From Bradyrhizobium lupini (GTDB lineage Bacteria > Pseudomonadota > Alphaproteobacteria > Rhizobiales > Xanthobacteraceae): a stretch of DNA of 64,000 nucleotides. Of the stretch, positions 9,221-19,448 are shown piece after piece (positions within the stretch are counted from its first letter, which is position 1; each line of letters starts with the position of its first letter). The position numbers and the translations under genes are program-made. The stretch covers positions 1,612,001 through 1,676,000 of the forward strand of contig NZ_CP162553.1 of the NCBI RefSeq assembly GCF_040939785.1, written 5' to 3'. The notes under the pieces were generated by a model. The model had not been told where the DNA came from, ran no database searches, and saw only the letters and a list, made by a program, of their open reading frames with translations.

Positions 9221-10946
9221 CTAGACCAACGCTGTGGCCGCACTCGCCCCGGCCACACTCCCCTCCGCCAGATGCCTTCCTGCGATGTACCCGAACGTCA
9301 GTGCCGGTCCCAACGCGATCCCCGGCCCGGGACAATTGCCGTTCATGATCGAGCCCATGTCGTTGCCGCAGGCGTAGAGGCCCGCAACCGGCGTGCCGTC
9401 CTCGCGCAATACGCGCGCCTGGGCATCCACCTTCATGCCGATCGCCGTGCCGAGATCGGCCGGATAAATCCGCATCGCAAAGAACGGCGCGTAGAGGATG
9501 GGCGCGACGCAAGGGTTCGGCTTGTGGCTGATATCACCAAGGTGTCGCTGAGAGATGGTGCTGCCGCGACCGAACTCGGGATCGCGGCCGTCCTTCGCAT
9601 CGGAATTGTAGTTTGCGATCGTCGCCGCGAGTATCGACGGCTTGATGCCGATCTTCGCTGCGACCTGCGCGATATCAGCGGCCTCGACCAACTCGCCGCT
9701 CGCCACATAGCGTCTGATATTGCGGGTGAACGGCTTGATGCGGCCTAGGCCGTAACTCCACAGGAACGGACGGTCGCAGATCAGATAGAACGGCCGGTCC
9801 GATTCGCCGTCACCGTCACGCAGCATCGCGAGCACGAACTCGTGGTAGGACAGCGCCTCGTTGGCGAAGCGCCGGCCGGCCGCATTGACCGCGATCACGC
9901 CGGGCTTGGCGCGGTCGGTCGCTGTATGCGGGAAAACACCACGGCTTCCATCGGCACGCCGGAACAGCGAGGCCGGCACCCAATAGGCCGGGCTCGTCGC
10001 ATCCGTGTTGAGCGCTGCGCCGGTTACAGTCGCGAGGCGGAGCCCGTCACCCGTGGCGGACGGGTGGGTCGCCGAGATGAATCCGGCAGCGGGTGGGAAG
10101 AAGCGCTTGCGCAAGGTTGCGTCGTGCGAAAAGCCGCCGGTCGCCAGCACCACACCGCGCCGCGCGGCGATCAGGCGATCGCGCGAGCCATGACGGATAA
10201 TTACCCCGCCGACCCGCTCGCCCTGCGTGGACAGGCCTTCGACGTCCGCACTAAAGAGGATCTCAACCTGCCGGGCCAGCAGCGAGGCATACAGCCGTGC
10301 GGCGAGTGCGTTGCCAAGCTGCAGCGTCGTGCCGCGCGGGCCGCGCAGCCGCTGCCACGCATGCTCCGAAACCAGCCGCGCCGCGCGAAGAGTCGAGCGC
10401 AGCGATCTTCCGGCCCGGTGCAAATGCGGGATGTCGAGGCGGTTGACCATCATCCCGCCGAACAGCGTGAACTCCGGCACCGGCGCGCGCAGCCGCGCGA
10501 ATGCGGCCCCCAGCCGCGTGCCGTCGAAGACGACCGGCTCGAGCACGCGCCCGCCCGGCGTCGCGCCCAATCGCTCCGGATAATAGTCCGGACACGCTTC
10601 CACCGGCTGGAGCCGCACTTGCGTGTTGGCTTCGAGATAGGTGACCGCCTCCGGTCCGCGCGCGAGGAAAGCGGCGCGGAGGCCCGCATTGGCGGGCTCC
10701 GGGCACTGTGCTCGACAAATATTGCACGGCGTCCGTTACGCTATCGGAGAGCCCCGCCTCTTCCATCTTGGCATTGGCGGGAATCCAGACCGTGCCATCG
10801 GACCACGCGGTGGTGCCGCCGACGAAAGCGGTCTTCTCGATCACCAACACGCGCAGGCCTTCGGCGGCGGCGACGGCCGCGGCCGTCATGCCACCGGCAC
10901 CGGCGCCGACGACGATGACATCGTAGGTCTCATGCGCCGGCATCAT
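9221..10946 (-). pseudogene. FAD-dependent dehydrogenase (3-ketosteroid dehydrogenase-like), one +1 frameshift
   Basis: The N-terminal part (MMPAHETYDVIVVGAGAGG..., Rossmann GxGxxG near residues 12-17) reads in one frame to about 10705, and the rest reads in another to the stop at 9221. Removing one G from the GGG at 10701-10703 restores a single 574-residue protein, the usual length of FAD_binding_2 flavoproteins such as 3-oxosteroid 1-dehydrogenase. The C-terminal FAD signature GLYACGNDMGSIMNGNCPGP is present. A role in dehydrogenating a steroid-like or other cyclic ketone substrate is likely, but the substrate is unknown. Because only one homopolymer base is off, the gene may be functional in the organism. 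Confidence 0.75.
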
Positions 10947-11005
10947 GCGGCGGGGTTCCCGAAGCGAGGCATGACACCGTCATACCCCGCTTAGGCGCCC
11001 ACACG

Positions 11006-12013
11006 CTAGCGGGCCGGCTTGCGCTCGACCGGGTCGATATCGATCGCCCGCAGACGGCCGAGCCGCAGGACGTCCATGGCGAGCCGCCGGCCGATCCGGT
11101 CGCGGTCGAGCACACGGATCAGATCGTCGACGCCGTTGATCTCGACGCCGTCGAGGCCGATGACGACATCGCCGGACAACAGGCCCGCCTTCGCCGCCGG
11201 CCCGTCCGGCTCGATCTGCGCCAGCAGCGCGCCCATCTTGTTCTCGACACCCGCCAGCAACGCGTGCCGCCGCGGGATCGGCGCGGTCTGGCCGGCCACG
11301 CCGATATAGGCGCGACGGACATAGCCGTGGCGGATGATCTCCGACAGCACGAATTGCGCGGTGTTGCTGGCGACCGCGAAGCAGATGCCTTGCGCGCCGT
11401 TAATGATGGCGGTGTTGATGCCGATCACCTCGGCATTCGACGATACCAGCGGGCCACCGGAATTGCCGGGGTTGAGCGCAGCGTCGGTCTGGATCACGTC
11501 CTCGATGGTGCGGCCACTGACCGAGCGGATCGAACGCCCGAGCGCCGAGACCACGCCGGCGGTGACGGTCGATTCAAAGCCGAGCGGATTGCCGATCGCG
11601 ATCACGAGCTGGCCCCGCCGCAAGGTCTTGGAGTTGCCGAGCGCCGCATAGGGCAAGTTCCTCACGCCATTGGCGCGAAGCAGCGCAAGATCAGTGTCGG
11701 GATCGACGCCGAGCACCCGGGCGTCGCCGACATGGCCCTCGACGTCGCGCAGCCGGATCTCCTTTGACGAGCCGACCACGTGGCTATTGGTGAGCACGAG
11801 CCCATCCGGCGAGATCACGATGCCCGAGCCGAGCCCGCCGCGCTCGCGGCCGTTCGGCACTTTTGGTCCGGTCTCGACGCGCACGACGGCCGGACCGACA
11901 CGGTCGGTCACGTCGATCACGGCATTGGAATAGGCATCCAGCACGGCCCGGTCATCGACCGGGACAGATGCCGGCGTTCGCGATGACGATGCGTCAGAAG
12001 TAAAATCCAACAT
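11006..12013 (-). CDS. Trypsin-like serine protease with PDZ domain, HtrA/DegP family
   Basis: This 335-residue protein has the S1C catalytic triad: His78 (LTNSHVV), Asp108 (DPDTDLALL) and Ser185 (NPGNSGGPL). A single PDZ domain covers roughly residues 235-325 (GLLSGDVVIGLDGV). The usual N-terminal signal peptide is absent: the first 20 residues are polar (MLDFTSDASSSRTPASV), so the protein may act in the cytoplasm, unlike DegP. It has one PDZ, like DegS. The start codon ATG at 12013 is preceded by a weak AAGGA-type site. It lies between two flavoprotein loci with no obvious operon partner. Confidence 0.88.
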   Translation of the reverse strand: MLDFTSDASSSRTPASVPVDDRAVLDAYSNAVIDVTDRVGPAVVRVETGPKVPNGRERGGLGSGIVISPDGLVLTNSHVVGSSKEIRLRDVEGHVGDARVLGVDPDTDLALLRANGVRNLPYAALGNSKTLRRGQLVIAIGNPLGFESTVTAGVVSALGRSIRSVSGRTIEDVIQTDAALNPGNSGGPLVSSNAEVIGINTAIINGAQGICFAVASNTAQFVLSEIIRHGYVRRAYIGVAGQTAPIPRRHALLAGVENKMGALLAQIEPDGPAAKAGLLSGDVVIGLDGVEINGVDDLIRVLDRDRIGRRLAMDVLRLGRLRAIDIDPVERKPAR

Positions 12014-12104
12014 GATAGGAGTCCTTGGGGCTCACACAGATGGTGGCCTGCTCCGTGAGGCGCAAGGGACCCGTCCAAGGCGCAAGGCTGGACTGCCCAG
12101 GTGG

Positions 12105-12555
12105 CTAGGGCGCCCGTCGCAGCGTGCCGGCCCTTGCCTTGACCGGGTCGAGCAGCGACCAGTCGCCATCCGGCAGCACATGGCCCTTGGGAAAAGGTGC
12201 GCGCGGCTCGATCCCGAGCGAGCCCAGCACACGGTCGTCGCGGTAGTAGCATTGCAGCACCACACGGACGAGCGTCGCGGCAGCCGGGCCGCCATGCCTG
12301 CGAAACTCCTGCGCCACCGCATCGCGCCTGGCAGCATCGAGCTCGGCCAACGGTTGGCCAGCAAGCCGCGCCAGATGGTCGAGCGCCGCCACCACCAGTT
12401 TGCTGTCCCGTCCCAACGTCGCCAGCATGTCAGCCTGGATCGCGGGGATCGTCGGCGCCAGGCACCTTGTACTCTTCGCTGGCGGGAACGATCATCGCGG
12501 CGATGGCTCGGAGGTCGTCGCGCTGGGCGCGTGTCAGTTGGTTGTCTGCGGACAT
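12105..12555 (-). pseudogene. Gluconate 2-dehydrogenase subunit 3-like protein, one +1 frameshift
   Basis: From the ATG at 12555 (MSADNQLTRAQRDD) the frame stops early. Removing one G from the GGGG at 12444-12447 joins it to the long downstream frame and gives a 149-residue protein. The sequence (LRAIAAMIVPASEEYKVPGA ... LVRVVLQCYYRDDRVL) and its place seven bases after a GMC oxidoreductase gene match the small subunit of membrane-associated gluconate-2-dehydrogenase-type enzymes. That subunit assists maturation and export of the flavoprotein. No twin-arginine signal is visible in this copy. Confidence 0.7.
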
Positions 12556-12562
12556 GATGGCC

Positions 12563-14161
12563 TCAGTCGAAGAGATTGGCGAGGCGCTGCTTCATCTGGT
12601 CGGCGATGTAGAGCGCGAGGGCCTGGATGGTGGACGTTGGATTGACCCCGCCCGAGGTAACGAAGATGCTGCCGTCGACGATGAAGAGGTTTTTGACGTC
12701 GTGCGCGCGGCCCCATTCGTTGACTACGGAGCGTTCAGGGTCGGTGCCCATGCGTGCCGTGCCGAGCAGGTGCCAGCCGCCCCAGGGGATCGGCGAGTTG
12801 ACGCAGATGTCGCTCGCCCCAGCGGTTTCGAGAATCTCCCGGCCCCGCGCCAGCGCATGCTCCATCATCTTCCGGCTGTTCTCGCTGATCGTGTAATTGA
12901 TCTTCGGCGCGGGAATGCCGTGACCGTCCTTCAAGACCGGATCGAGCGTAACCTGGTTATGCTCCTCCGGGAGGTCCTCGCAAATCGCGGAAAAGCCGAG
13001 CCGGTGGCCGTTGAGCTTGCGGAAGACGTGGTGATGATCGGCGCCCCACGGCAAGATCCCCTTCTGCTCGCTCACGACAGCCTCGAACACCGGCCCGGCG
13101 CCGCGCACGAACTGGACGCCGTAACCGCGCACGAAGCCGCGCGACAGGTCCGTGTCATACCATTCCTTGCTCCACAGGCAGGTCGGCGGCGCGCGGTTGC
13201 TATCGGTCGGCTCCTTCACATAGCCGTAGATCTGCGCATAGGGATGGAACATCAGGTTCTTGCCGACGAGGCCGGACGAATTGGCAAGCCCGTTCGGAAA
13301 GCGGTTCGATGCCGAATTCAGCAGCAGCCGCGGCGTGCCGACTCCGTTGCAGGCGATGATAACGACATGCGCCGGCTGAAACTGCTCGACGCCGTCCTTG
13401 TCGTAATAGACCACGCCGGTGGCCATGCCGCTCTCGTCGGTGGTAATCTCGCGCACACGGCAGTGAGTCCGCAGCTCGACGCCGGCGCGGACCGCGTGCG
13501 GCCAATAGGTGATGTCGGTCGAGGATTTGGCGCCTTGCGCGCAGGCCGGCGTGCAATGGCCGAGATTGATGCAGCGCGCGCGGCCCTCGTAGTCCATGGT
13601 CGCGACCGTCGTATCCGACGGCCACCAGTGCCAGCCAAGCTTGTTCATGGTCTTGCCGATGATCGCACCCGACAATCCCATCGGCTGTGGCGGCATCGGC
13701 GGATGCGTCAGCGGCGAGAGCGGGTCGCCCGACAGGCCGGACGTGCCCATCATCCGGTCGTTCTCTTCGAAGAACGGGGTCAGCGCCTCGTATTCGATCG
13801 GCCAGTCTTCGGCGACGCCGTCGAGCGTCCTCACCTTGAAATCGGAGGGATGCAACCGCGGCCAGTGCGCGGTGTACATCACCGTCGAGCCACCGACCGC
13901 ATTGTAGTTGACGACCTTGATCGGCGAATTGTCGTCGTTGATCGGATAGTCCTCGGGCCGGCCGCGGACGTTGGGGCTTGACGACCACTCGCCGTAGAAT
14001 TTGGCCTCCCAGTCCCGGCCCGTGCTGGGATATTCCGCCGGGTTCATCCAGCCGCCCTGCTCCACGCAGAGAATATGCATCTTGGTCTCGGCCAGCGACC
14101 ATGCCACCGCCGCGCCTGAAGCGCCGGCGCCGATGATCAGGACGTCCACGGGGTCATTCAT
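12563..14161 (-). CDS. GMC-family FAD oxidoreductase (gluconate/choline dehydrogenase-like)
   Basis: This 532-residue flavoprotein probably oxidises an alcohol or sugar and passes electrons to the respiratory chain. The N-terminus has the dinucleotide fold (LIIGAGASGAAVAW, residues 7-20). The C-terminal GMC domain carries the conserved His (GGWHLLGTARMG) and Asn (GGVNPTSTIQAL) of the active site. The start at 14161 is chosen over upstream in-frame codons because GGGAGGAAA precedes it and the Rossmann motif follows at once. The small subunit gene follows seven bases downstream, so the two form an operon. No cytochrome c subunit is present here. The substrate is not known. Confidence 0.88.
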   Translation of the reverse strand: MNDPVDVLIIGAGASGAAVAWSLAETKMHILCVEQGGWMNPAEYPSTGRDWEAKFYGEWSSSPNVRGRPEDYPINDDNSPIKVVNYNAVGGSTVMYTAHWPRLHPSDFKVRTLDGVAEDWPIEYEALTPFFEENDRMMGTSGLSGDPLSPLTHPPMPPQPMGLSGAIIGKTMNKLGWHWWPSDTTVATMDYEGRARCINLGHCTPACAQGAKSSTDITYWPHAVRAGVELRTHCRVREITTDESGMATGVVYYDKDGVEQFQPAHVVIIACNGVGTPRLLLNSASNRFPNGLANSSGLVGKNLMFHPYAQIYGYVKEPTDSNRAPPTCLWSKEWYDTDLSRGFVRGYGVQFVRGAGPVFEAVVSEQKGILPWGADHHHVFRKLNGHRLGFSAICEDLPEEHNQVTLDPVLKDGHGIPAPKINYTISENSRKMMEHALARGREILETAGASDICVNSPIPWGGWHLLGTARMGTDPERSVVNEWGRAHDVKNLFIVDGSIFVTSGGVNPTSTIQALALYIADQMKQRLANLFD

Positions 14162-14357
14162 CGCAAATTTTTCCTCCCTTCGCCGCTTCCCGGGCGATTC
14201 GGCGTCCGCTCCGCGAGGCCGGCGAACGATAGGATCAGAGCTGCGGCCGAGTAAAGCCGCGGGGCCGGAATGTCGCACTTCGCGGGGCGCAGACCATTGG
14301 TATCGCCACATCCGGATGCTAGGAACAAGGCGCACGAGCCATCGATAGCGAGACCTT

Positions 14358-15146
14358 ATGTCCTTCCGAAAATCCTTTGCCAGCGCCCGCGCTTTTGCGT
14401 TCGTTTGCTTTCTCGCCCTGTCCGGATTTCTGGGCACCACCGGCCCCGGCTCCGCGTTGACGGCCACCGCGACGGTCCGCGACGGCAACGCCGTTCAGCT
14501 CGGCGACGTCACCTACCGCCTCGAGGGCATCGACGCACCCGAGCTGGATCAGGTCTGCATCGACGATCACGCGGATCCCTGGACCTGCGGCATCGAGGCC
14601 CGCGACCAGCTCGCAAAGCTGATTGGCAAGCGATCGGTGCGTTGCGACGATGTCGGACCGGAAAAGAGTTTTGGCAAGCGGCACCGCGCGATCTGCACGG
14701 CCGAGGGCGACAAGACCAGCTTGAACGAGCAGCTGGTCAAGCTCGGCTATACCATTGCTCGCGAGCCGGCCAAGGCGAACGTCAAGTCTGCCGCCGCCGA
14801 CGCGAAATCAACCTCGGCCGGAATTTGGAAGGGCTGCTTTGTTGCACCGCAAGAATTCCGCACCGGCAAGAAGGACGGCGCGCTCCTGGGCGCCGCCTGC
14901 CGCGCCGACCGCGACAAGGAGATCTGCGCGGTGTTGTTTCCCGAGGATCTGACGATGCCGCCGAGCTGTGGCATCAAGGGCAAGCTTGCGGTGCGCGCGC
15001 GCGTGACCGGCAATATCGGCATCTACCATTTACGAGGCTGTCCGAGCTACCCAGCGACCACCAAGCCGGACCGTTGGTTCTGCTCTGAGGACGACGCCCA
15101 GGCTGCGGGCTTCCGCAAGGCCTACAATTGCCGGCGGCCAAAATAG
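14358..15146 (+). CDS. Secreted thermonuclease (SNase-like) with Cys-rich C-terminal domain
   Basis: This 262-residue protein has a signal peptide of about 34 residues (hydrophobic [15 protein letters not shown]). A staphylococcal-nuclease domain follows, with [12 protein letters not shown] near 54-65 and [10 protein letters not shown] near 104-113, the usual positions of the Arg/Asp catalytic and calcium-binding residues. After the nuclease domain come about 110 residues rich in cysteine, ending in a block ([11 protein letters not shown]...[16 protein letters not shown]) like the small Cys-containing domains often appended to bacterial SNases. It probably degrades nucleic acid in the periplasm or outside the cell. 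A terminator lies about 180 bases downstream. Confidence 0.82.
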   Translation: MSFRKSFASARAFAFVCFLALSGFLGTTGPGSALTATATVRDGNAVQLGDVTYRLEGIDAPELDQVCIDDHADPWTCGIEARDQLAKLIGKRSVRCDDVGPEKSFGKRHRAICTAEGDKTSLNEQLVKLGYTIAREPAKANVKSAAADAKSTSAGIWKGCFVAPQEFRTGKKDGALLGAACRADRDKEICAVLFPEDLTMPPSCGIKGKLAVRARVTGNIGIYHLRGCPSYPATTKPDRWFCSEDDAQAAGFRKAYNCRRPK

Positions 15147-15322
15147 CGAAGCTCATCACGCAGCCGTGAGCGGCAGCCGGAGACAGTATTCATCCGGAAT
15201 TGAACTCTATCGGGAGTTGCTGCATTTGTAAGCGTACGCGAGCGCTTTGCGCGAGCGTTTCTTTAGCGGCAATCCGGCTCCGGCCCGATTGCTTTGCTCG
15301 GGCGTTTCCTCCCTAGATTTGG

Positions 15323-15355
15323 GCCGCTTGTCACAACAAGCGGCTCTTCTTTTTT
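15323..15355 (+). terminator. Rho-independent terminator
   Basis: A perfect 9-bp stem, GCCGCTTGT (15323-15331) and ACAAGCGGC (15336-15344), with loop CACA is followed by TCTTCTTTTTT. It points rightward, so it could end the nuclease transcript or a separate small RNA starting after 15147. It also lies just beyond the 3' end of the convergent cyo operon. Confidence 0.9.
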
Positions 15356-15365
15356 GCACAATGCG

Positions 15366-15755
15366 CTAGCGGCGCATCGGCATGATCTGATCCATGGCCG
15401 GCATGTTCGCGTTCAGATGCGCCATGATCCAGACGGTGCCACCGACCACCAGGAACACCACCAGCAGCCCGAAGGCGAGCGCCAGCACGTTGTTGGTATT
15501 ATCGGGGCCGGTGGTGATGTGCAGGAAGAACACGAGATGCACGCCCATTTGCGCGATCGCCAGCACGATCAGCGCGACGGGAATCGAAGGCTGCCAGACC
15601 AGATCCGTGCCCGCGATGAAGAACGACGTCGCCGTCAGCAGCAACGCGAGAACAAGACCGACCACGTAGCCGAGGATGCGCGTCCCGACACTGTGTTGCT
15701 CCTCATCGCCCGGCGCAAGATCATGGCCGGCCGGCATATGCGTCTGATCGCTCAT
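15366..15755 (-). CDS. cyoD: Cytochrome bo-type quinol oxidase subunit IV
   Basis: This 129-residue protein has three membrane segments in the CyoD pattern and a polar N-terminus (MSDQTHMPAGHD). The usual GTDLVWQPS and HITTGPDN blocks are present. CyoD helps assemble the binuclear centre of subunit I. A longer open frame exists upstream, but the ATG at 15755 overlaps the last codons of cyoC by four bases, the common arrangement in this operon. It is the last gene of cyoABCD; no cyoE (haem O synthase) follows in the window. Confidence 0.92.
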   Translation of the reverse strand: MSDQTHMPAGHDLAPGDEEQHSVGTRILGYVVGLVLALLLTATSFFIAGTDLVWQPSIPVALIVLAIAQMGVHLVFFLHITTGPDNTNNVLALAFGLLVVFLVVGGTVWIMAHLNANMPAMDQIMPMRR

Positions 15756-16393
15756 ACGCCACTCCCAAGCAAATAGACGACGGAGAAAACTCCGACCCAG
15801 ACAATGTCGAGCGCGTGCCAGAACAGCGCAAAGCACATCATCCGGCGCAGCACGTCGGCACGAAAACCCTTTGCGAAGACCTGGGCCATCATGGTGAGCA
15901 GCCACAATATGCCGGCGGAGACGTGGAGGCCATGGCAGCCGACGAGGGAGAAGAACGAGGTCAGGAAAGCGCTGCGCGATGGGCCATAGCCGCGGGCAAC
16001 GAGATCAGCGAATTCGCGAAACTCAATGACCAGAAAGATGAGGCCGAGCAAACACGTCACGGCCATCCCGAGATAGAACCACAGCCGGTTGCGCACATCG
16101 GCCGCGATGCTCGCCATGCCACACGTGAAGCTTGACAGCAGCAGGCAGACCGTCTCGATCGCGACGTTTCGCGGCTCGAATATCTCCGAACCCTTCGGGC
16201 CGCCGGCGGTCTGGTCGGCCAGCACCGCGTAGGCCGCAAAGAAGCAGGAGAACATCACGATGTCGGAGAGCAGGAAGATCCAGAAGCCATAGGCGGTCAC
16301 GATGCGCTTCGGCGCCGGCCCGGGATGCTCGATAACGAGGCCGATGTGATGGGGATCGGCGTGCGCTCGGCCGGCGGTCGCGGTCATTGACAT
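15752..16393 (-). CDS. cyoC: Cytochrome bo-type quinol oxidase subunit III
   Basis: This 213-residue membrane protein has five hydrophobic segments. Conserved subunit III blocks are seen: FWIFLLSDIVMFSCFFAAYA, GCHGLHVSAGILWL and ALFWHALDIVWVGVFSVVYL. The start ATG (16391-16393) overlaps the cyoB stop by one base, and the gene overlaps cyoD by four, so all are translationally coupled. It forms part of the inner-membrane oxidase complex that transfers electrons from ubiquinol to oxygen. Confidence 0.95.
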   Translation of the reverse strand: MSMTATAGRAHADPHHIGLVIEHPGPAPKRIVTAYGFWIFLLSDIVMFSCFFAAYAVLADQTAGGPKGSEIFEPRNVAIETVCLLLSSFTCGMASIAADVRNRLWFYLGMAVTCLLGLIFLVIEFREFADLVARGYGPSRSAFLTSFFSLVGCHGLHVSAGILWLLTMMAQVFAKGFRADVLRRMMCFALFWHALDIVWVGVFSVVYLLGSGV

Positions 16394-18393
16394 CAGACTG
16401 TCCCCGCCATGCTGACGAGGCTGCGCCGCTCCTCGAGGTTGACGCGGTCTATCGCCGCGACCTCCTCGGCCGGAATGACGTATTCGTCATGGTCGCGCCA
16501 GGCGAACACGACGAATGTCGCGAACGCTCCGATACCGCCCAAAATCACCATCCACCAGATGTGCCAGATCAGCGCAAAGCCCATGACGGTGGCGAAGAAC
16601 GCGCAGACGAACCCGGTCGGCGAGTTCCTGGGCATCTCGATGTCATGATACTCGGGCGCATCATGATCGAGCGATTGCTGCTTGGCATGAGCCTTCATGT
16701 CCCAATAGGCATCCTCGCCGCGCACATCGGGATTGAAAGCGAAGTTGAAAACGGGTGGCGGCGACGACGTCGCCCATTCCAGCGAGCGGCCGTCCCAGGG
16801 ATCGCCAGTGCGGTCGCGCAGGGCCTCGCGGTTGCGGATGCTGACCACGAGCTGCACGATCTGGCAGATCACGCCGATCGTCAGCACGGCCATGCCGACC
16901 GCTGCAACCAGCATCCATGGCCGCCACGCCGCGACGTCATAGTGCTGCATGCGCCGCGTCATGCCCAGCATGCCGGCGACGTAGAGCGGGATGAAGGTGA
17001 CGTAGAAGCCGAGGAAAGTGAACCAGAATGCGAGCTTGCCCCAGCGGTCGTTGAGGCGAAAGCCGAACGCCTTCGGGAACCAGTACTCGAAGCCGGCGAA
17101 GGCGCCGAACAGCACGCCGCCGATGATGACGTTGTGGAAGTGCGCGACCAGAAACATGCTGTTGTGGAGAATGAAATCGGCCGGCGGCACCGCGACCAGC
17201 ACGCCCGTCAATCCGCCGATGATGAAGGTGACCATGAAGCCTATCGACCACAGCATCGGCGTCTCGAAGCGGATGCGTCCGCCATACATCGTGAACAGCC
17301 AGTTGTAGATCTTCACTCCCGTCGGTATCGCGATGATCATGCTGGCAATGCCGAAGATAGCGTTGACGTCGGGACCCGCTCCCATCGTGAAGAAGTGATG
17401 CAGCCAGACCATGAAGGAGATGACGCAGATCGCCATGGTCGCCAGCACCATCGAGCGATAGCCAAACAGCGCCTTGCCGGAGAAGGTCGAGACCACCTCG
17501 GAGAAGATGCCGAAGGCCGGCAGAACTAGGATGTAGACCTCGGGATGCCCCCAGGCCCAGATCAGGTTCATGAACATCATGACATTGCCGCCGGCCTCAT
17601 TGGTAAAGAAGTGGAAGCCGAGATAGCGGTCGAGCAGCAGCATCGCGAGGGTGGCGGTCAAAATCGGGAAAGCCGCGACGATCAGGAGGTTCGAGGCCAG
17701 TGTGGTCCAGCAGAACATCGGCATGCGCAGATAGTTCATGCCTTTGGTGCGCAGCTTCAGCACCGTCGTCACGAGATTGATGCCGGCCACCAACGTGCCG
17801 ACGCCGGAGATCTGCAGCGACCATGCGTAATAATCGACGCCGACGCCCGGCGAGTAGGACAGTTCCGACAGCGGCGGAAAGGCGAGCCAGCCGGTGCGGG
17901 CGAACTCGCCGATCACAAGCGAGAGATTGACCAGCAGCGCACCGGTCGCGGTCAGCCAGAAGCCGACCGAATTGAGCGTCGGGAAAGCGACATCTCGTAC
18001 GCCAAGCTGGAGCGGCACGATGAGATTCATCAGTCCGATCACGAACGGCATCGCCACGAAAAAGATCATGATGGTGCCGTGCGCGGAGAATATCTGGTTG
18101 TAGTGCTCCGGCGGCAGATAGCCTTGCGACTGGTAGGCGACCGCCTGCTGAATCCGCATCATGATGGCGTCGCTGCCGCCGCGCAGCAGCATCACCGAGG
18201 CCAGCAGGATGTACATCACGCCGATCCGCTTGTGGTCGACGCTGGTGATCCACTCGTGCCAGAGATAGGGCAGATGCCCCTTCACCACGACCCAGGCCAG
18301 CACGCCGAGAATCCCGACCAACACCACGGCGCCTGCGATCAGCGGTATCGGCTGATCGAACGGAATGGCCGACCAATCGAGCTTACCGAGCAT
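16393..18393 (-). CDS. cyoB: Cytochrome bo-type quinol oxidase subunit I
   Basis: This 666-residue catalytic subunit has about 15 membrane segments. Haem and CuB ligands are visible: FSAHGTIM (low-spin haem), AWGHPEVYI (CuB His with the cross-linked Tyr region), WLHHFFTMG (two CuB His) and [12 protein letters not shown] (both haems). The quinol-site pair Arg...Asp is kept in [11 protein letters not shown]. The start at 18393 (MLGKLDW) matches the E. coli N-terminus and has GGAGG five bases upstream; GTG at 18405 or ATG at 18396 are alternatives. It overlaps the end of cyoA by 11 bases. Confidence 0.96.
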   Translation of the reverse strand: MLGKLDWSAIPFDQPIPLIAGAVVLVGILGVLAWVVVKGHLPYLWHEWITSVDHKRIGVMYILLASVMLLRGGSDAIMMRIQQAVAYQSQGYLPPEHYNQIFSAHGTIMIFFVAMPFVIGLMNLIVPLQLGVRDVAFPTLNSVGFWLTATGALLVNLSLVIGEFARTGWLAFPPLSELSYSPGVGVDYYAWSLQISGVGTLVAGINLVTTVLKLRTKGMNYLRMPMFCWTTLASNLLIVAAFPILTATLAMLLLDRYLGFHFFTNEAGGNVMMFMNLIWAWGHPEVYILVLPAFGIFSEVVSTFSGKALFGYRSMVLATMAICVISFMVWLHHFFTMGAGPDVNAIFGIASMIIAIPTGVKIYNWLFTMYGGRIRFETPMLWSIGFMVTFIIGGLTGVLVAVPPADFILHNSMFLVAHFHNVIIGGVLFGAFAGFEYWFPKAFGFRLNDRWGKLAFWFTFLGFYVTFIPLYVAGMLGMTRRMQHYDVAAWRPWMLVAAVGMAVLTIGVICQIVQLVVSIRNREALRDRTGDPWDGRSLEWATSSPPPVFNFAFNPDVRGEDAYWDMKAHAKQQSLDHDAPEYHDIEMPRNSPTGFVCAFFATVMGFALIWHIWWMVILGGIGAFATFVVFAWRDHDEYVIPAEEVAAIDRVNLEERRSLVSMAGTV

Positions 18394-19216
18394 CATGGCC
18401 TCCACTGTGCGACCGGCCTGCTTCGGATGCGAGCTCCGGCCCCGGTCCCGGCGGAATGTGCTGGGTCGCGATCAGGTCGAACAGTCGGGGATCGTCGAGC
18501 CTGTAGCTTGGCCTGCCCTTTTCGACGCCCTGCTGCATCAGCTTCTTGTAGCTGTCCTCATTGAGGACAGCATCGCTCTTCGCCGTGGTCGCGACCCAGT
18601 CCGGAAAGGCGAGCGGCGAGACCACGTTGACGTCGAACATCATGTCCGGAAATCCGTCGCCGGAAAAATGCGCCGACAGTCCCTGCAGCTTGCCTTCGTT
18701 GTCGGCGCGTAGGTTCAGCTTCGTCACCATGCCGTTCATGGTGTAGATCATGCTGCCGAGCTGCGGGATGAAGAAGGTGTTCATCACGCTCGAGGACGTC
18801 AGCTGGAAATTCAGCTCGGCGCCTGCCGGCACCGTCAGCGTATTGACGGTGGCGATGCGCTGGTCCGGATAGATGAAGAGCCATTTCCAATCGAGCGAGA
18901 CGGCCTGGATGCGAACCGGGCTGCCGGTGCCGGGCACGGGTGCCGCGGGATCGAGCTGGTGCGAGCCGATCCAGGCGACGCCGCCGAGCAGGATCACGGT
19001 GAGCGCGGGGATCGCCCACACCACCATCTCCACCCGCCCGGAATAGACGAAGTCGGGCTGAAACTTTGCTTTGGGATTCGAGGCGCGAAACCAGAACGCA
19101 AAGGCCAAAATCGCGAAAATGGTCGGCACCACGATCGCGAGCATGATGAAGACGGAATCGACCAGGATGGTGCTGTTGGCCGCAGCCACAGGCCCTTGTG
19201 GATCGAGCAGATTCAT
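18383..19216 (-). CDS. cyoA: Cytochrome bo-type quinol oxidase subunit II
   Basis: This 277-residue subunit has two N-terminal membrane segments and a periplasmic cupredoxin domain ([31 protein letters not shown]). The CuA cysteines and histidines are absent, as expected for a quinol rather than cytochrome c oxidase. Unlike E. coli CyoA there is no lipobox cysteine at the N-terminus. ATG at 19216 is preferred to TTG at 19222. It is the first gene of the operon, and about 230 bases upstream separate it from a divergent SDR gene, leaving room for both promoters. Confidence 0.94.
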   Translation of the reverse strand: MNLLDPQGPVAAANSTILVDSVFIMLAIVVPTIFAILAFAFWFRASNPKAKFQPDFVYSGRVEMVVWAIPALTVILLGGVAWIGSHQLDPAAPVPGTGSPVRIQAVSLDWKWLFIYPDQRIATVNTLTVPAGAELNFQLTSSSVMNTFFIPQLGSMIYTMNGMVTKLNLRADNEGKLQGLSAHFSGDGFPDMMFDVNVVSPLAFPDWVATTAKSDAVLNEDSYKKLMQQGVEKGRPSYRLDDPRLFDLIATQHIPPGPGPELASEAGRSHSGGHDAR

Positions 19217-19448
19217 CGGCAAGCCACTGGCGTTTGGGAAGCCCCGGGACAGAGCCTAGCGCGGGAAAGGCTCCGCAACAAACGCGATTGCGTGAGGTCG
19301 GTTCCTAACGGCGCGGGTCGATCGTTCGCCCTTCTCGTGCGGCGGCATGCAATTCCATGCGATGTCAATGACATGAAAGCGGGAGCCGGCCCTTCTCGCC
19401 GCTCCGCGCGATTGCTAGACTGCACGAAAATATTTGGGATGAAACGAC

